Source of the DNA: a virus
IMG/VR virus record: IMGVR_UViG_3300037193_002415
Span: 1 to 27,294 of that record
DNA length: 27,294 nt
Strand: one strand, 5' to 3'
Made by a program: the position numbers and the translations under genes. How positions within the stretch are numbered: the first letter of the stretch is position 1; each line of letters starts with the position of its first letter. This document shows, one piece after another, positions 6,701 through 13,640 of the stretch. The notes under the pieces were generated by a model. It saw only the letters and a list, made by a program, of their open reading frames with translations. It made no database searches and was not told where the DNA came from.

Positions 6701-8845
6701 TTCGACCAGATGAACGCCAGCAATCCGTTCGTTCAGGTCAACTCCCAGTTGAGTGAGCTGTCCAGCGCATTCTCCAACCTGTCGCAAGTGGCTGGTGATT
6801 CGTTTGGCGGCTTTGCCAAGTCCGTTGGCGAGATTATCTCGGGCATGTCGCTGATGGGCACGGCGGCAAACCGAGTTGTCGAAAACTTGGTCCGTATGGA
6901 CAAAGGTTTCGAGTCTCTAAAGAACAACGCCAAGGGCGCCGGCGGCGAAATTGCAGCCAGCTTTATCGGGCTGGCCAGCGGATTGATCAGCGGCATCAGC
7001 GGCATGATGCAGGCCACGGGCGGCGCCTCCCTGGGCAAGAACATGCTGGGCGGCGCGTTGTCCGGCGCCATGATGGGCGGCACCGTCGCCTACGGCGCTG
7101 CTATGGCCGCCGGCATGGCCAAGGGCGCAGCCATGGCGGGCGTGTGGGGCGCCGTAGCGGGCGCCATCGTCGGAATCATCGTCGCCGTGTTCCGAGGACG
7201 CGAGACGCGCAGCATCATGAAGCGCGTCGGCCACGAATGGGGCCAGGACATTTCCCAGGGATTGGCCGAGGGCATTAAGGCCATGATGCGGGATGAGAAC
7301 CTGTCTCGCACGGCCGCGACCTTGATGAACATGGACAAGATCATCGAGGAGGCCGGTGGTCTGAACGAGCTGAACTTCGACAAGTTCATCGGTAAGCTTC
7401 GTGACGTGTTCGTCGAATTGGAGACGGGCGGCCTGACCGCGGCACAAGCCACGCACGTGTTGAACGAGAACTTCCAGACGTTTGCTAACGTCATCGTCAA
7501 CTCTGGGCGTGTGGCAACCAAGGAATTTGCCGAAATCCTCAAGTTGGTCCGCGAGACTGGCTTGGAAGTTGCCGCCATCACGGAATTCATCGCCGCCCAG
7601 ACCGAGCGGTTTGGCGGAGCCATGGCGACTGTGGCCGGCGCTGCAGGCGAGAAATATGCGGGCCTTGCCGACGAAATTAAGGGCGCCCAGGATGCCCTGA
7701 AAGAGCTCGACAAGCAGCGTCTCGAGGCCATGGGCGGTAAGTCCGAGGGCGACCTCGGCGTCGAGGATCAGCAGAAACTGGCCGACATCGACAAGGAGCG
7801 TGCCGAACTTCAGGCCAAGTTGGCCGAGCTTCAGAAGAAACAGACCGAGGGCGCCGCCGCCATGCGTGGTGAGATGGAGCGTATTGGCCTGATTACGATG
7901 GCCGGTTTCAACGCCTCGATGGAGAACGGCGTCGGTGTCATTCAGGCGTTTAGTTCAATCCAGCCGGCCGTTCAGGCATTGAAGCAGGCGTATACCGACC
8001 TTGGACTCGAGGCCGACAACGCCGCCATCAAGCAGCTGTTCCTGATCGACGAGCTCATGACCAAGCAGCCGGCGCTGGTCAATGGCGTGGGCGCCATGGG
8101 CGAGGCGATGCTGGCGCTGTCGAACATCGGCGGTTTGAATGCCGAAACGTTCGCGCTGATGCAGGAACAGGGCATGGCGATGTATGACCGGCTGCAGGCC
8201 GAGGCGCAGGCCCTCGGCATCGATCAGTCGTTCGCCGTCAAGGCAATGATTCCGTTCTTGGAAGCAGTGCTGTCCGCGAACGAGGAATACGGCTTCGTTA
8301 TCGACGAGAACACGCAGAAGCTTATCAACCAGGCACGGGAGATGGGCCTGCTCAAGGAAAAGGAGTTGTCCACCAACGACATCCTCATGGAAGGGTTCTC
8401 GGCGATCATCGAAGCCTTGGGCGGCGAAATTCCGCAGGCATGGAGGGACATGGCGGAGGAGGCCAAGAACTCCATGGACGATGTGCGGGGCAAAGCCGAG
8501 GATGTGTTCGAGGACTTCCCGCAGCCGCCGCCCATTGTCATCGACTGGGAATGGGGCGACCGTCCGCCCTGGGACGAGGATTACGATCCGCCGTCGCGCC
8601 CGCCGAACACGAACAACGGCCCCGATGTGCCCGAGATGGCCGAGGGCGGCGTCGTGCGTCGTCGCACGTTGGCCTACATCGGGGAGCGCGGTCCCGAGGC
8701 CGTTATTCCGCTGTCGTCGGGGCTTGATTTCGGGGACCGGGAACCCATCGTTACGAACGTTTACTTGGATGGCCGTAAGGTGTCGCTAAGCAATGCGCGG
8801 CACATGCCGGGGGTATTGCGCGTGCGGGGCATCAACACGCGGTGA
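3722..8845 (+). CDS. Tape measure protein
   Basis: 1707 residues, the longest gene, right after the chaperone pair. ATG at 3722 follows AGGGG (3709-3713). Residues about 60-370 match the TP901-type tape measure core (EFDKAMTESTAIMGD, AAEAYYDLASAGFSAKDSM, LSKAGEYLATTVQGVGLKM). Hydrophobic sections lie near 394-436 and 534-554, with an Ala-rich stretch between (445-530), and a Gly/Ala/Met-rich hydrophobic zone near 1073-1160; such segments are thought to help DNA cross the host membrane. Coiled coils are likely near 628-678 and 1315-1381. The end carries a Pro/Trp-rich linker and GGVVRRRTLAYIGERGPEAVIPL, the usual C-terminal 'GE-x-GPEAVIPL' motif. At about 1.5 angstrom per residue this implies a tail near 250 nm (inference). 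Confidence 0.95.
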   Translation: MATIGQLLVSVGVNASGVAAGLREAETNIERFGTRLFFLGSRISAGVTIPLGIAMGAVAKFGLEFDKAMTESTAIMGDMSASLRRQMEDVALSISKTTKFSAKEAAEAYYDLASAGFSAKDSMASLGTVATFAQAGVIDLSKAGEYLATTVQGVGLKMLGVTDNVAGLQKMSDLLVTANNAAVGTTEDFAKALINTKGALRAYNVTAEQGLAALMAFAQGGITGAKAGTQLLMVLRDMQTVSIRHAENWKKQGLAVYETNGAMRDLGAIIRDLENKMADMSVQQRRVLLNLLGFPDRSKQATMALLGFGNEMERFNKLLDHAAGASMDVAAKQMGAMSNQLLSLRHQFEALVIQLGRELVPVVNDYLIPALKKGIEIFGSFVRWFGTLSTEVKAAMVVVVGFGAALGPAIAITGSWMLALRGLSGIFSGLLGTVGLATKAIHSMSAASAQSAIASQAAAAAAAAQAAAVQATFAKSAVSASSPLAAAAQANAAFKTSLQTVAPVAATAATSIAATGTAATTAAGGVTLLSRAVTFMLGPWGLAIGAVTALGIALYQMYTAESKLASQLSSEGRETFEKRTRQLETAVAMYEAMNGQTKRTQAEQMALDASTRMLADASSLSSKAFKEEEERSKSLTNELKNQAVERRKLLTFMREQRLAEVAAAEAELQAIQARIDEVMAGRAKRIEVGPGGLSTLVPFSVEERSQSLIALNNHLEEATRRFNELKRAAGFRGDDIKLGPDPAVRPPATPTPGMPTSPKEKIELLDKFKKELAQLDEALKINFAAGNTGGERLMLMFEEYGSKVEDAARRTKIWGLATSDVFQAYELGFRVIKEDKAMEKIWEDIQKLSQVSDEPLKKLFEEFAKVDEEREKMMQKAMDFEFRLNSQFMTASDARIAQIEKERQKELDAAETKYSANAEMRDRVRAAINAFYDFETKKAKGTADAIVQRMKDAGVQTAKAMDEAAADMKRDFNQMRETGQYTANTLWQAFKKWFDQMNASNPFVQVNSQLSELSSAFSNLSQVAGDSFGGFAKSVGEIISGMSLMGTAANRVVENLVRMDKGFESLKNNAKGAGGEIAASFIGLASGLISGISGMMQATGGASLGKNMLGGALSGAMMGGTVAYGAAMAAGMAKGAAMAGVWGAVAGAIVGIIVAVFRGRETRSIMKRVGHEWGQDISQGLAEGIKAMMRDENLSRTAATLMNMDKIIEEAGGLNELNFDKFIGKLRDVFVELETGGLTAAQATHVLNENFQTFANVIVNSGRVATKEFAEILKLVRETGLEVAAITEFIAAQTERFGGAMATVAGAAGEKYAGLADEIKGAQDALKELDKQRLEAMGGKSEGDLGVEDQQKLADIDKERAELQAKLAELQKKQTEGAAAMRGEMERIGLITMAGFNASMENGVGVIQAFSSIQPAVQALKQAYTDLGLEADNAAIKQLFLIDELMTKQPALVNGVGAMGEAMLALSNIGGLNAETFALMQEQGMAMYDRLQAEAQALGIDQSFAVKAMIPFLEAVLSANEEYGFVIDENTQKLINQAREMGLLKEKELSTNDILMEGFSAIIEALGGEIPQAWRDMAEEAKNSMDDVRGKAEDVFEDFPQPPPIVIDWEWGDRPPWDEDYDPPSRPPNTNNGPDVPEMAEGGVVRRRTLAYIGERGPEAVIPLSSGLDFGDREPIVTNVYLDGRKVSLSNARHMPGVLRVRGINTR

Positions 8846-8851
8846 AGGACC

Positions 8852-11641
8852 ATGGATTCACTGTATATCAATGGCGTAGAACGCACCAACTACGTTCGGA
8901 TTGGAACACCAGATTTCGATTTCCAACTGAACACACGCGCAATCTTCAGCATGGAGTTCCTGGACACCAGCGGATTGGTGCGCCCTGACCTCGACGATGA
9001 GGTCATTTACACCACAAACGAGCGCACGCTGACGGTCAGCATCGGCGCCGGCAACGTCGTCGTTACCGCCAGTGTGGGCACGTTCACAGCCGACGACGAG
9101 GGCCGCGCCATCGTCATTCCTGGTGCGGGAACGGCAGGGGCCGATCACCATGCCAAGATTCTGACGTTCATGTCAGGGTCTCAAGTCGAGATTGAGATTG
9201 CCGCCGTCACCACCGTGGCCAGCGCGTCCGCACGTGTCGGTGACCGCAAGTTTTGCGGCATGATCGTCGACTACGACGAGCAGCCGTTCTTTGCTGACGA
9301 CGGCATTCTGATGCGCATCGACTGCGCGGATTACAACGCCGCCGCAGAAGAAGTGCTAATCAACGGCATCAGCAGTGCCGGCGCCGGCACGTTGCGCGAC
9401 CACGTGGACTGGTCTCTCACCAGTGGGCTAGACTCCCAGTATGGGATTGTCCGCGATCCGGCGATGGCCGCCGGGCCGACGTTGGGCGTGCTGGGCTATG
9501 CGTTCAAGTATATCATGGAGGTCTGGAAAGACCTCTCGCTGAAGTCCGGGTGGGTCTTCGTCATCGATCAGTTCAAGGTGGTCCGGTGGATTGAGCCTGG
9601 CACCTGGCTGGCCCCCTTCGACTTGGATAGCTCGTATCCGCTGGCGGACACGGTAAAGATTAACAAGACCTACAACCAGTATCGCAACTCCCAGTGGGTG
9701 TGGTATGGCGGTAGTGGGCAATTCGAGTATACCGACACCGCCACAGGCGACGGCTCCACGGCACGTTGGACACTGACAGGAGCGCCGGTCGGTGGCGTCA
9801 TCTCACGCGGCTACATCACCGTTACGATCAGCGGTGCCACCTACGACTTGCCCGTCGGACGCGAAGGTGTCGATGCGCTGGAGTGGACGTATAATCCGCT
9901 GACGAACGAGCTGGTTCGGTCCAGCGCATTGGGCAGTGGCGACTCCTGGTCGTTGATCTATCTGACCCAGGGACCGTTGGTCGTCAATCGCACTGATCCG
10001 GCCGGTATCACCGCGCACCGCCTTCGCACCAAGATCACGCAGGTCGACAGCATTACGAACGCCGCCGACGCCGAGGCGCACGCCGACGATTTGCTTCGAC
10101 GGTATTCGCGGACGCCGCGCGTTCTTACGTTTGACACCTACGATGACCGGCTGCGGCCGGGTATGACCATCACGGTCAACTTGCCAAATCGAGGCATTTC
10201 AAGTATCGATTTCCTGATCGATTCGATGGCCACGCGCGATGACGAATCTGGCCAGGAGAACGACCACTTGATCTACTCGGTCCACGCCATTGAGGGAGAA
10301 GAATTCTTCAATTTGTGGATCGAGTTCTACCGCGATCAGGCCGGCGGCTCCCTTGGCACCACGACAGGATCGCCCGCGCCGGCACCGACGCCGCCTGGCT
10401 TGGGCACGGGTTTTCCGGTTGTCACGGGCTGGTTGTCGCGTGTGACGAGTTCGGTCTCGAACTATACGATCACGTTCCCGCCGCACAACCCTGGCGACCG
10501 TCTGATGGTCTTCATCGGGCACAGCAGCCACAATGACCTGTCAATCAATGCTGCCGGCTCCTCCAGTGGATGGGTCCAGGTCTTCCAGGACGACGTAGCA
10601 CTGTCGTTGCCGACAGTGGCGCTGTTTTCGAAGATTGCTGTCAGCTCGAACGAACAGCTGGTCATCACCAATGCTACGTCGAACATTGCGCATTGGATTG
10701 CGCTGGTCTTGACGAATGCAGCCGAAGTGGAAGCGTCGGCTGAGGTCGTGCTGAATCCACAGAACACGAACATCGACCCTCCAAGCCTGGCCATGTCGCG
10801 CGGGTTCGACAATCACTTGTGGATGGTTGTTATGATGCAGACCGGCGGTGTCGGGCCAACGCCTGTGCCGCCGACGGGCTTTGGAAACACGATCCAGACG
10901 ACGTTCAGCACGGGCAATACGCGCATCAACTTGGCACGTCGGGAAGAAGCCGCCGCATCGAAAGATCCTGCCGCGTGGTCGCACGGCAACGCGGTCGCCA
11001 TTACGTTTACTGTGGGTGTAGCCCCCGCATACAGTGACCCCGTGACTCCCCCACTACATTCTGACGACTTCAACGGTGCCAATTCGCTCGCCACGGATGG
11101 CTACCAGAACATTAGCGGATCTGTATCGAAGGTCGCGGGCATTGGCCCCGATGGTTCACAGGCCGTTCGTTCCACCACAGATAATGGTGAGTATACGACG
11201 CCAACGCTGACGCCGGCGGGGCGCACGGGCGTTCTGACATTCGACTCGAAGACGTCTCGCAACGGTGTCTGGGCCTACGTGGCAGAGGTGCGACGGTCGT
11301 CGGCGTGGATCATCTCGATCTACCGCAACGACTCGACGATGACCAACGGTCTCGAAATCTACACCGGCGCGGGCGGATTCACGCCGATTGTCACGTCGAA
11401 CAACTTCTGGAACGAGACCGGGTGGGGCGAAGTCGAGGTGCGGTGGCAGCTTTCCACCTACGACGGCGGCACGTTCACGTATAACACCGATGGCTACATC
11501 CAGGTGTATATGGACGGTGTGCTCGTCATCGATGAGCAGAACATCGATGTGAGCGACAACGTGGCATCTGGTCTCGAGGCGTGGGATCGCATCGTGTTCG
11601 CTCCGCAGGGCGACATGGACAACCTCAACGTGACTGATTAA
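8852..11641 (+). CDS. Tail-tip hub fused to receptor-binding-type domains
   Basis: 929 residues; ATG lies 7 nt after the tape measure stop, with AAGGA just before it. Residues 1-56 and 130-490 form a baseplate hub-like part; AHADDLLRRYSRTPRVLTFDTYDDRLRPGMTITVNLP (about 409-445) is the pattern seen in siphophage tip/hub proteins. Residues about 68-126 (TFTADDEGRAIVIPGAGTAGA) match a small strand motif common in phage tail spikes and seem to be inserted into the hub. A Pro/Ala linker (507-516) leads to a strand-rich domain (about 525-722; PGDRLMVFIGHSS, LFSKIAVSSNEQLVI) resembling a module repeated in phage adhesins, and then a C-terminal concanavalin-like jelly roll (about 737-929; HSDDFNGANSL, GYIQVYMDGVLVIDE). 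The last two are good candidates for host binding. No peptidoglycan hydrolase motif was seen. Confidence 0.75.
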   Translation: MDSLYINGVERTNYVRIGTPDFDFQLNTRAIFSMEFLDTSGLVRPDLDDEVIYTTNERTLTVSIGAGNVVVTASVGTFTADDEGRAIVIPGAGTAGADHHAKILTFMSGSQVEIEIAAVTTVASASARVGDRKFCGMIVDYDEQPFFADDGILMRIDCADYNAAAEEVLINGISSAGAGTLRDHVDWSLTSGLDSQYGIVRDPAMAAGPTLGVLGYAFKYIMEVWKDLSLKSGWVFVIDQFKVVRWIEPGTWLAPFDLDSSYPLADTVKINKTYNQYRNSQWVWYGGSGQFEYTDTATGDGSTARWTLTGAPVGGVISRGYITVTISGATYDLPVGREGVDALEWTYNPLTNELVRSSALGSGDSWSLIYLTQGPLVVNRTDPAGITAHRLRTKITQVDSITNAADAEAHADDLLRRYSRTPRVLTFDTYDDRLRPGMTITVNLPNRGISSIDFLIDSMATRDDESGQENDHLIYSVHAIEGEEFFNLWIEFYRDQAGGSLGTTTGSPAPAPTPPGLGTGFPVVTGWLSRVTSSVSNYTITFPPHNPGDRLMVFIGHSSHNDLSINAAGSSSGWVQVFQDDVALSLPTVALFSKIAVSSNEQLVITNATSNIAHWIALVLTNAAEVEASAEVVLNPQNTNIDPPSLAMSRGFDNHLWMVVMMQTGGVGPTPVPPTGFGNTIQTTFSTGNTRINLARREEAAASKDPAAWSHGNAVAITFTVGVAPAYSDPVTPPLHSDDFNGANSLATDGYQNISGSVSKVAGIGPDGSQAVRSTTDNGEYTTPTLTPAGRTGVLTFDSKTSRNGVWAYVAEVRRSSAWIISIYRNDSTMTNGLEIYTGAGGFTPIVTSNNFWNETGWGEVEVRWQLSTYDGGTFTYNTDGYIQVYMDGVLVIDEQNIDVSDNVASGLEAWDRIVFAPQGDMDNLNVTD

Positions 11642-11650
11642 AGGTGAACC

Positions 11651-11947
11651 ATGAACGGCACACCCGTCACGTTCGAGTGGTTTACTGGTTGGATTCTTGA
11701 GGGCGGCCTCACTGCCGCATTGCTGACCGTTATCTGGTTGCTGCGGAAGGGGGAACTCCTCTGGAGACAGGAGTTTACCAACATGGAGAAGTATTACCAG
11801 GCCCGGTTGGATGACAAGGACAAGCGAATCGAAGGTCTGGTGGACGAGCGCAATCGGCTATTCGACATGGTGATCGGCGAACAGCAAAAGACGGCAAAGT
11901 CGCTGGACATCGCGTCGATTGCCATTGCCAAGAATACGCCGAGGTAG
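11651..11947 (+). CDS. Small membrane protein with coiled-coil C-terminus, lysis region
   Basis: 98 residues, ATG after AAAGGTG. One membrane helix at about 13-32 (WILEGGLTAALLTVIWLL) is followed by a basic patch (RKGELLWRQ) and a charged helix likely to form a coiled coil (about 38-85; ARLDDKDKRIEGLVDERNRL). The positive charges after the helix predict N-outside, C-inside, the opposite of an Rz-type inner-membrane spanin, so I do not call it a spanin. It opens the four-gene run that ends with the endolysin and may be a holin partner, an antiholin or a membrane anchor. The family is not recognised. Confidence 0.65.
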   Translation: MNGTPVTFEWFTGWILEGGLTAALLTVIWLLRKGELLWRQEFTNMEKYYQARLDDKDKRIEGLVDERNRLFDMVIGEQQKTAKSLDIASIAIAKNTPR

Positions 11948-11951
11948 CGAA

Positions 11952-12179
11952 ATGTGGAGACGACTCATGGCGTTCCTGGGACTCCGTCGGACGGAATACA
12001 CGCCCGCCGAAGATCACGAGCGCGACATCGACACGTCGCCTCGCGATATTCGACACCTGGTAGTCAATGAGGGGGAGCTGGCCCAGCGGCTTCGTGATGT
12101 GGAACGCGCGTTTAAGATGGAGGCCGAGCTCATCGGGCGGCGTAGCGCAGCTGCACGTGGAAGCGGTGGTGACAGATGA
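11952..12179 (+). CDS. Hypothetical 75-residue protein in lysis region
   Basis: The ATG at 11952 lies 4 nt after the upstream stop and begins MWRRLMAFLGLRRTEY; an in-frame start at 11919 would overlap the upstream gene by 29 nt and is less likely. The N-terminus is short, basic and amphipathic, then comes an acidic section (EDHERDIDTSPRDIRHLV) and a probable helix (EGELAQRLRDVERAFKMEAELI). It has no Cys, so no lipobox, and no full membrane helix; it cannot be an outer-membrane spanin. The stop overlaps the next start (ATGA at 12176-12179), implying coupled translation with the holin candidate. Function unknown; a lysis regulator is possible from position only. Confidence 0.6.
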   Translation: MWRRLMAFLGLRRTEYTPAEDHERDIDTSPRDIRHLVVNEGELAQRLRDVERAFKMEAELIGRRSAAARGSGGDR

Positions 12180-12556
12180 ACGATCCCTTGTCGTTCTGGC
12201 CTACTGCGTATGGGTGGGAGATACTGTTGCTGATCATGTCAACGACAGGTTTCATCTCCAGTGTTTGGGGCGTCATCAGTGCGTGGAACGACCGTCGAAT
12301 TTTGAAGCAGTCGGGCGTGAACGGCGAGCGAGGGTATCTCGCATTTCAGAAGTTGTTTGAAGAAATCTCTCGATTTGTCGCATTGGGCACACTGACGTAT
12401 GGCGGGGTGTTCGCGGTGTCAACGGCTCCGCCAGCGGCTCCACAGACTATCTTCGTGCTGAACGTCGTGGCGTTCATTCTGAACTTGAAAGCCTTGCAGG
12501 ATAACCGCTATCGCCGCATGCTCCGCACGGGATACTGGAAAGGAGGTCGCCGGTGA
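12176..12556 (+). CDS. Holin candidate with three membrane helices
   Basis: 126 residues. Membrane helices lie at about 13-37 (GWEILLLIMSTTGFISSVWG), 66-84 (FVALGTLTYGGVFAV) and 90-107 (TIFVLNVVAFILNLKAL). Charges (DRRILK after the first helix; RYRRMLRTGYWKGGRR at the end) predict N-outside and C-inside, the class I holin topology. Such proteins form lesions in the inner membrane that release the endolysin at a set time. The gene starts in an ATGA overlap with the upstream stop and ends in a GTGA overlap with the endolysin start, a layout typical of holin-endolysin pairs. Sequence similarity to a named holin family is not obvious to me; the call rests on topology and context. Confidence 0.65.
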   Translation: MNDPLSFWPTAYGWEILLLIMSTTGFISSVWGVISAWNDRRILKQSGVNGERGYLAFQKLFEEISRFVALGTLTYGGVFAVSTAPPAAPQTIFVLNVVAFILNLKALQDNRYRRMLRTGYWKGGRR

Positions 12557-12966
12557 TCGACGGGCCGTCGCCCCATCTGACGTGGAAGGAATTGGCGTGC
12601 AAGGACGGCACGCCGTATCCCGTCAACTGGCGGGAGAATCGGGCTGTCGTTCTTGCACGAGAGTTCGAGGAGATTCGCCGTCTGTGCGGGGGAAAGCCTA
12701 TCGTCGTGCTGTCGGCCTACCGCACGGTCGTCTACAATCGGAAGATCGGTGGCGCGAAATACAGTCAGCATATTCAGGGCCGTGCCCTGGATTTGCGGCC
12801 GCCGGCCGGCATGCCGGTGTCGGTCTTTCACCATCGCATTTTGCAGTATGCCAAGGCCGGGGAATCTAAACTTCGGGGGCTTGGACTATATGCGACGTTC
12901 GTGCATGTCGACATCCGGCCCACGCCTGGGCTGGTGCGATGGACCGGCGGTTCCCCAGTCGACTAG
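12553..12966 (+). CDS. Endolysin, peptidase M15-type (VanY/L-Ala-D-Glu or D-Ala-D-Ala family)
   Basis: 137 residues, a zinc peptidase that cuts peptidoglycan stem peptides or cross-links. The metal site is complete: SQHIQGRALD (S71, H73, G76, D80) and FVHVDIR (H118, D120), with the upstream SAYRT (54-58) that usually reads SGYRS. The length equals a bare M15 catalytic domain; no signal peptide or cell-wall-binding domain is present, so export depends on the holin. The start is GTG at 12553 in a GTGA overlap, supported by AGGAGGT at 12541-12547, one of the best ribosome sites in the window. A role as a virion-borne lysin is possible but the place after a holin candidate favours lysis. Confidence 0.85.
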   Translation: MIDGPSPHLTWKELACKDGTPYPVNWRENRAVVLAREFEEIRRLCGGKPIVVLSAYRTVVYNRKIGGAKYSQHIQGRALDLRPPAGMPVSVFHHRILQYAKAGESKLRGLGLYATFVHVDIRPTPGLVRWTGGSPVD

Positions 12967-12983
12967 GTGGTAACATCGTTCCG

Positions 12984-13000
12984 GGGCGGATGGCCCGCCC
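12984..13000 (+). other. Short GC hairpin between endolysin and last gene
   Basis: GGGCGG (12984-12989) pairs with CCGCCC (12995-13000) around a 5-nt loop, in the 50-nt gap after the endolysin. There is no T-run, so it is not a standard terminator. The ribosome site of the next gene (GAGGAGA, 13004-13010) begins three bases downstream, so the hairpin could affect initiation or RNA stability. An alternative 5-bp pairing (12989-12993 with 12999-13003) also exists. It may be chance at this GC content. Confidence 0.3.
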
Positions 13001-13016
13001 ATCGAGGAGAGGCAGC

Positions 13017-13541
13017 ATGTCGAAGAAGCAGGTCGATTCGAAGAAGGCGAAGGCCAACACGTCCAGCAACTCCGGGAAGCTGGACCGGAAGGGTGACAAC
13101 GATCTGGACATCGCGCGGGCACGCTCGCTGGACGGTGACACGTCCAACGACGATCCCAGCAAGGGGGTCCAGGATCTGGCCGACGAGGCCGGTGTCGAAG
13201 CCGATGGCGAGAACGATCGCGCGTCGGATGCCGGCGGGCCGGAAGGCAGCGAGGACGACGACGACGCCGCGACTCGCACGGCCGCGTCGGGCTACGCCAA
13301 GGCCAAGGAGGCCTACGAGGCAACGACGAAGCTCGAAGGCGGCCAGCACGAGGTGTTGACCCAGATCATTCCGCAGGGGGACGAGACGCTCCCGCCGTCG
13401 CGCAAGCACTACGGCATCGTGCGTCTTCGGACCGAGGATGGAGACGAGATGGAGTTCGGCGTCTCGTCTCCGGCGACGGCGCGGCACATCGCCAACGTCT
13501 TCAACGCCGTGGCCGACGAGATGTCACGCCGGATTCTGTAA
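13017..13541 (+). CDS. Acidic hypothetical protein with disordered N-terminal half
   Basis: 174 residues. The ATG at 13017 has GAGGAGA at 13004-13010; the frame is open further upstream, but a start there would overlap the endolysin and lacks a ribosome site. Residues 1-37 are Lys/Ser/Asn-rich, 38-86 are rich in Asp, Glu and Gly (DGDTSNDDPSKG, EGSEDDDD) and surely disordered, and 91-174 look folded: a helix (YAKAKEAYEATTKL), strands (YGIVRLRTEDGDEMEFGV) and a final helix (ATARHIANVFNAVADEMSRRIL). I do not recognise it. It is the last gene before the axis, so its neighbours on the other side in the real genome are unknown. Confidence 0.7.
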   Translation: MSKKQVDSKKAKANTSSNSGKLDRKGDNDLDIARARSLDGDTSNDDPSKGVQDLADEAGVEADGENDRASDAGGPEGSEDDDDAATRTAASGYAKAKEAYEATTKLEGGQHEVLTQIIPQGDETLPPSRKHYGIVRLRTEDGDEMEFGVSSPATARHIANVFNAVADEMSRRIL

Positions 13542-13583
13542 CGCGGTGGGCGTGTGCTCCGTAGCCGTGTCACGATGCACGTC

Positions 13584-13610
13584 CCAAGGCTGAAAGGTCA
13601 ACAGCCTCGG
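13584..13610 (+). other. Small hairpin downstream of the last gene (left arm)
   Basis: AGGCTG (13587-13592) pairs with CAGCCT (13602-13607) around a 9-nt loop; after one mismatch, CC (13584-13585) can pair with GG (13609-13610). It lacks a T-run, so it is at best a weak or Rho-assisted end of the late transcript. The mirror copy lies at 13685-13711. Confidence 0.35.
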
Positions 13611-13620
13611 AAACGGGACA

Positions 13621-13640
13621 CCAGGGCCACTCCTCCCTGG
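13621..13640 (+). other. CCAGGG/CCCTGG hairpin adjoining the axis (left arm)
   Basis: CCAGGG (13621-13626) pairs with CCCTGG (13635-13640) around 8 nt. Across the axis the same hexamers recur (CCAGGG 13655-13660, CCCTGG 13669-13674), so the local arm hairpins compete with the long cross-axis stem. If the real genome held a long hairpin here, this is where an assembler would turn back. Confidence 0.4.

Noticed and set aside
3404-6787. Long open frames on the minus strand under the chaperone and tape measure genes (3404-4684 and 5666-6787), with mirrors on + in the right arm.
   Set aside because: They lie fully opposite confident genes, have odd composition (His, Arg and Leu-rich, no recognisable domain) and no ribosome sites in an operon-like order; they follow from the codon bias of the real genes.
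11651-12179. Rz/Rz1-like spanin pair formed by the 98- and 75-residue proteins.
   Set aside because: The membrane protein has its positive charges on the wrong side for an inner-membrane spanin and the small protein has no cysteine for a lipobox.
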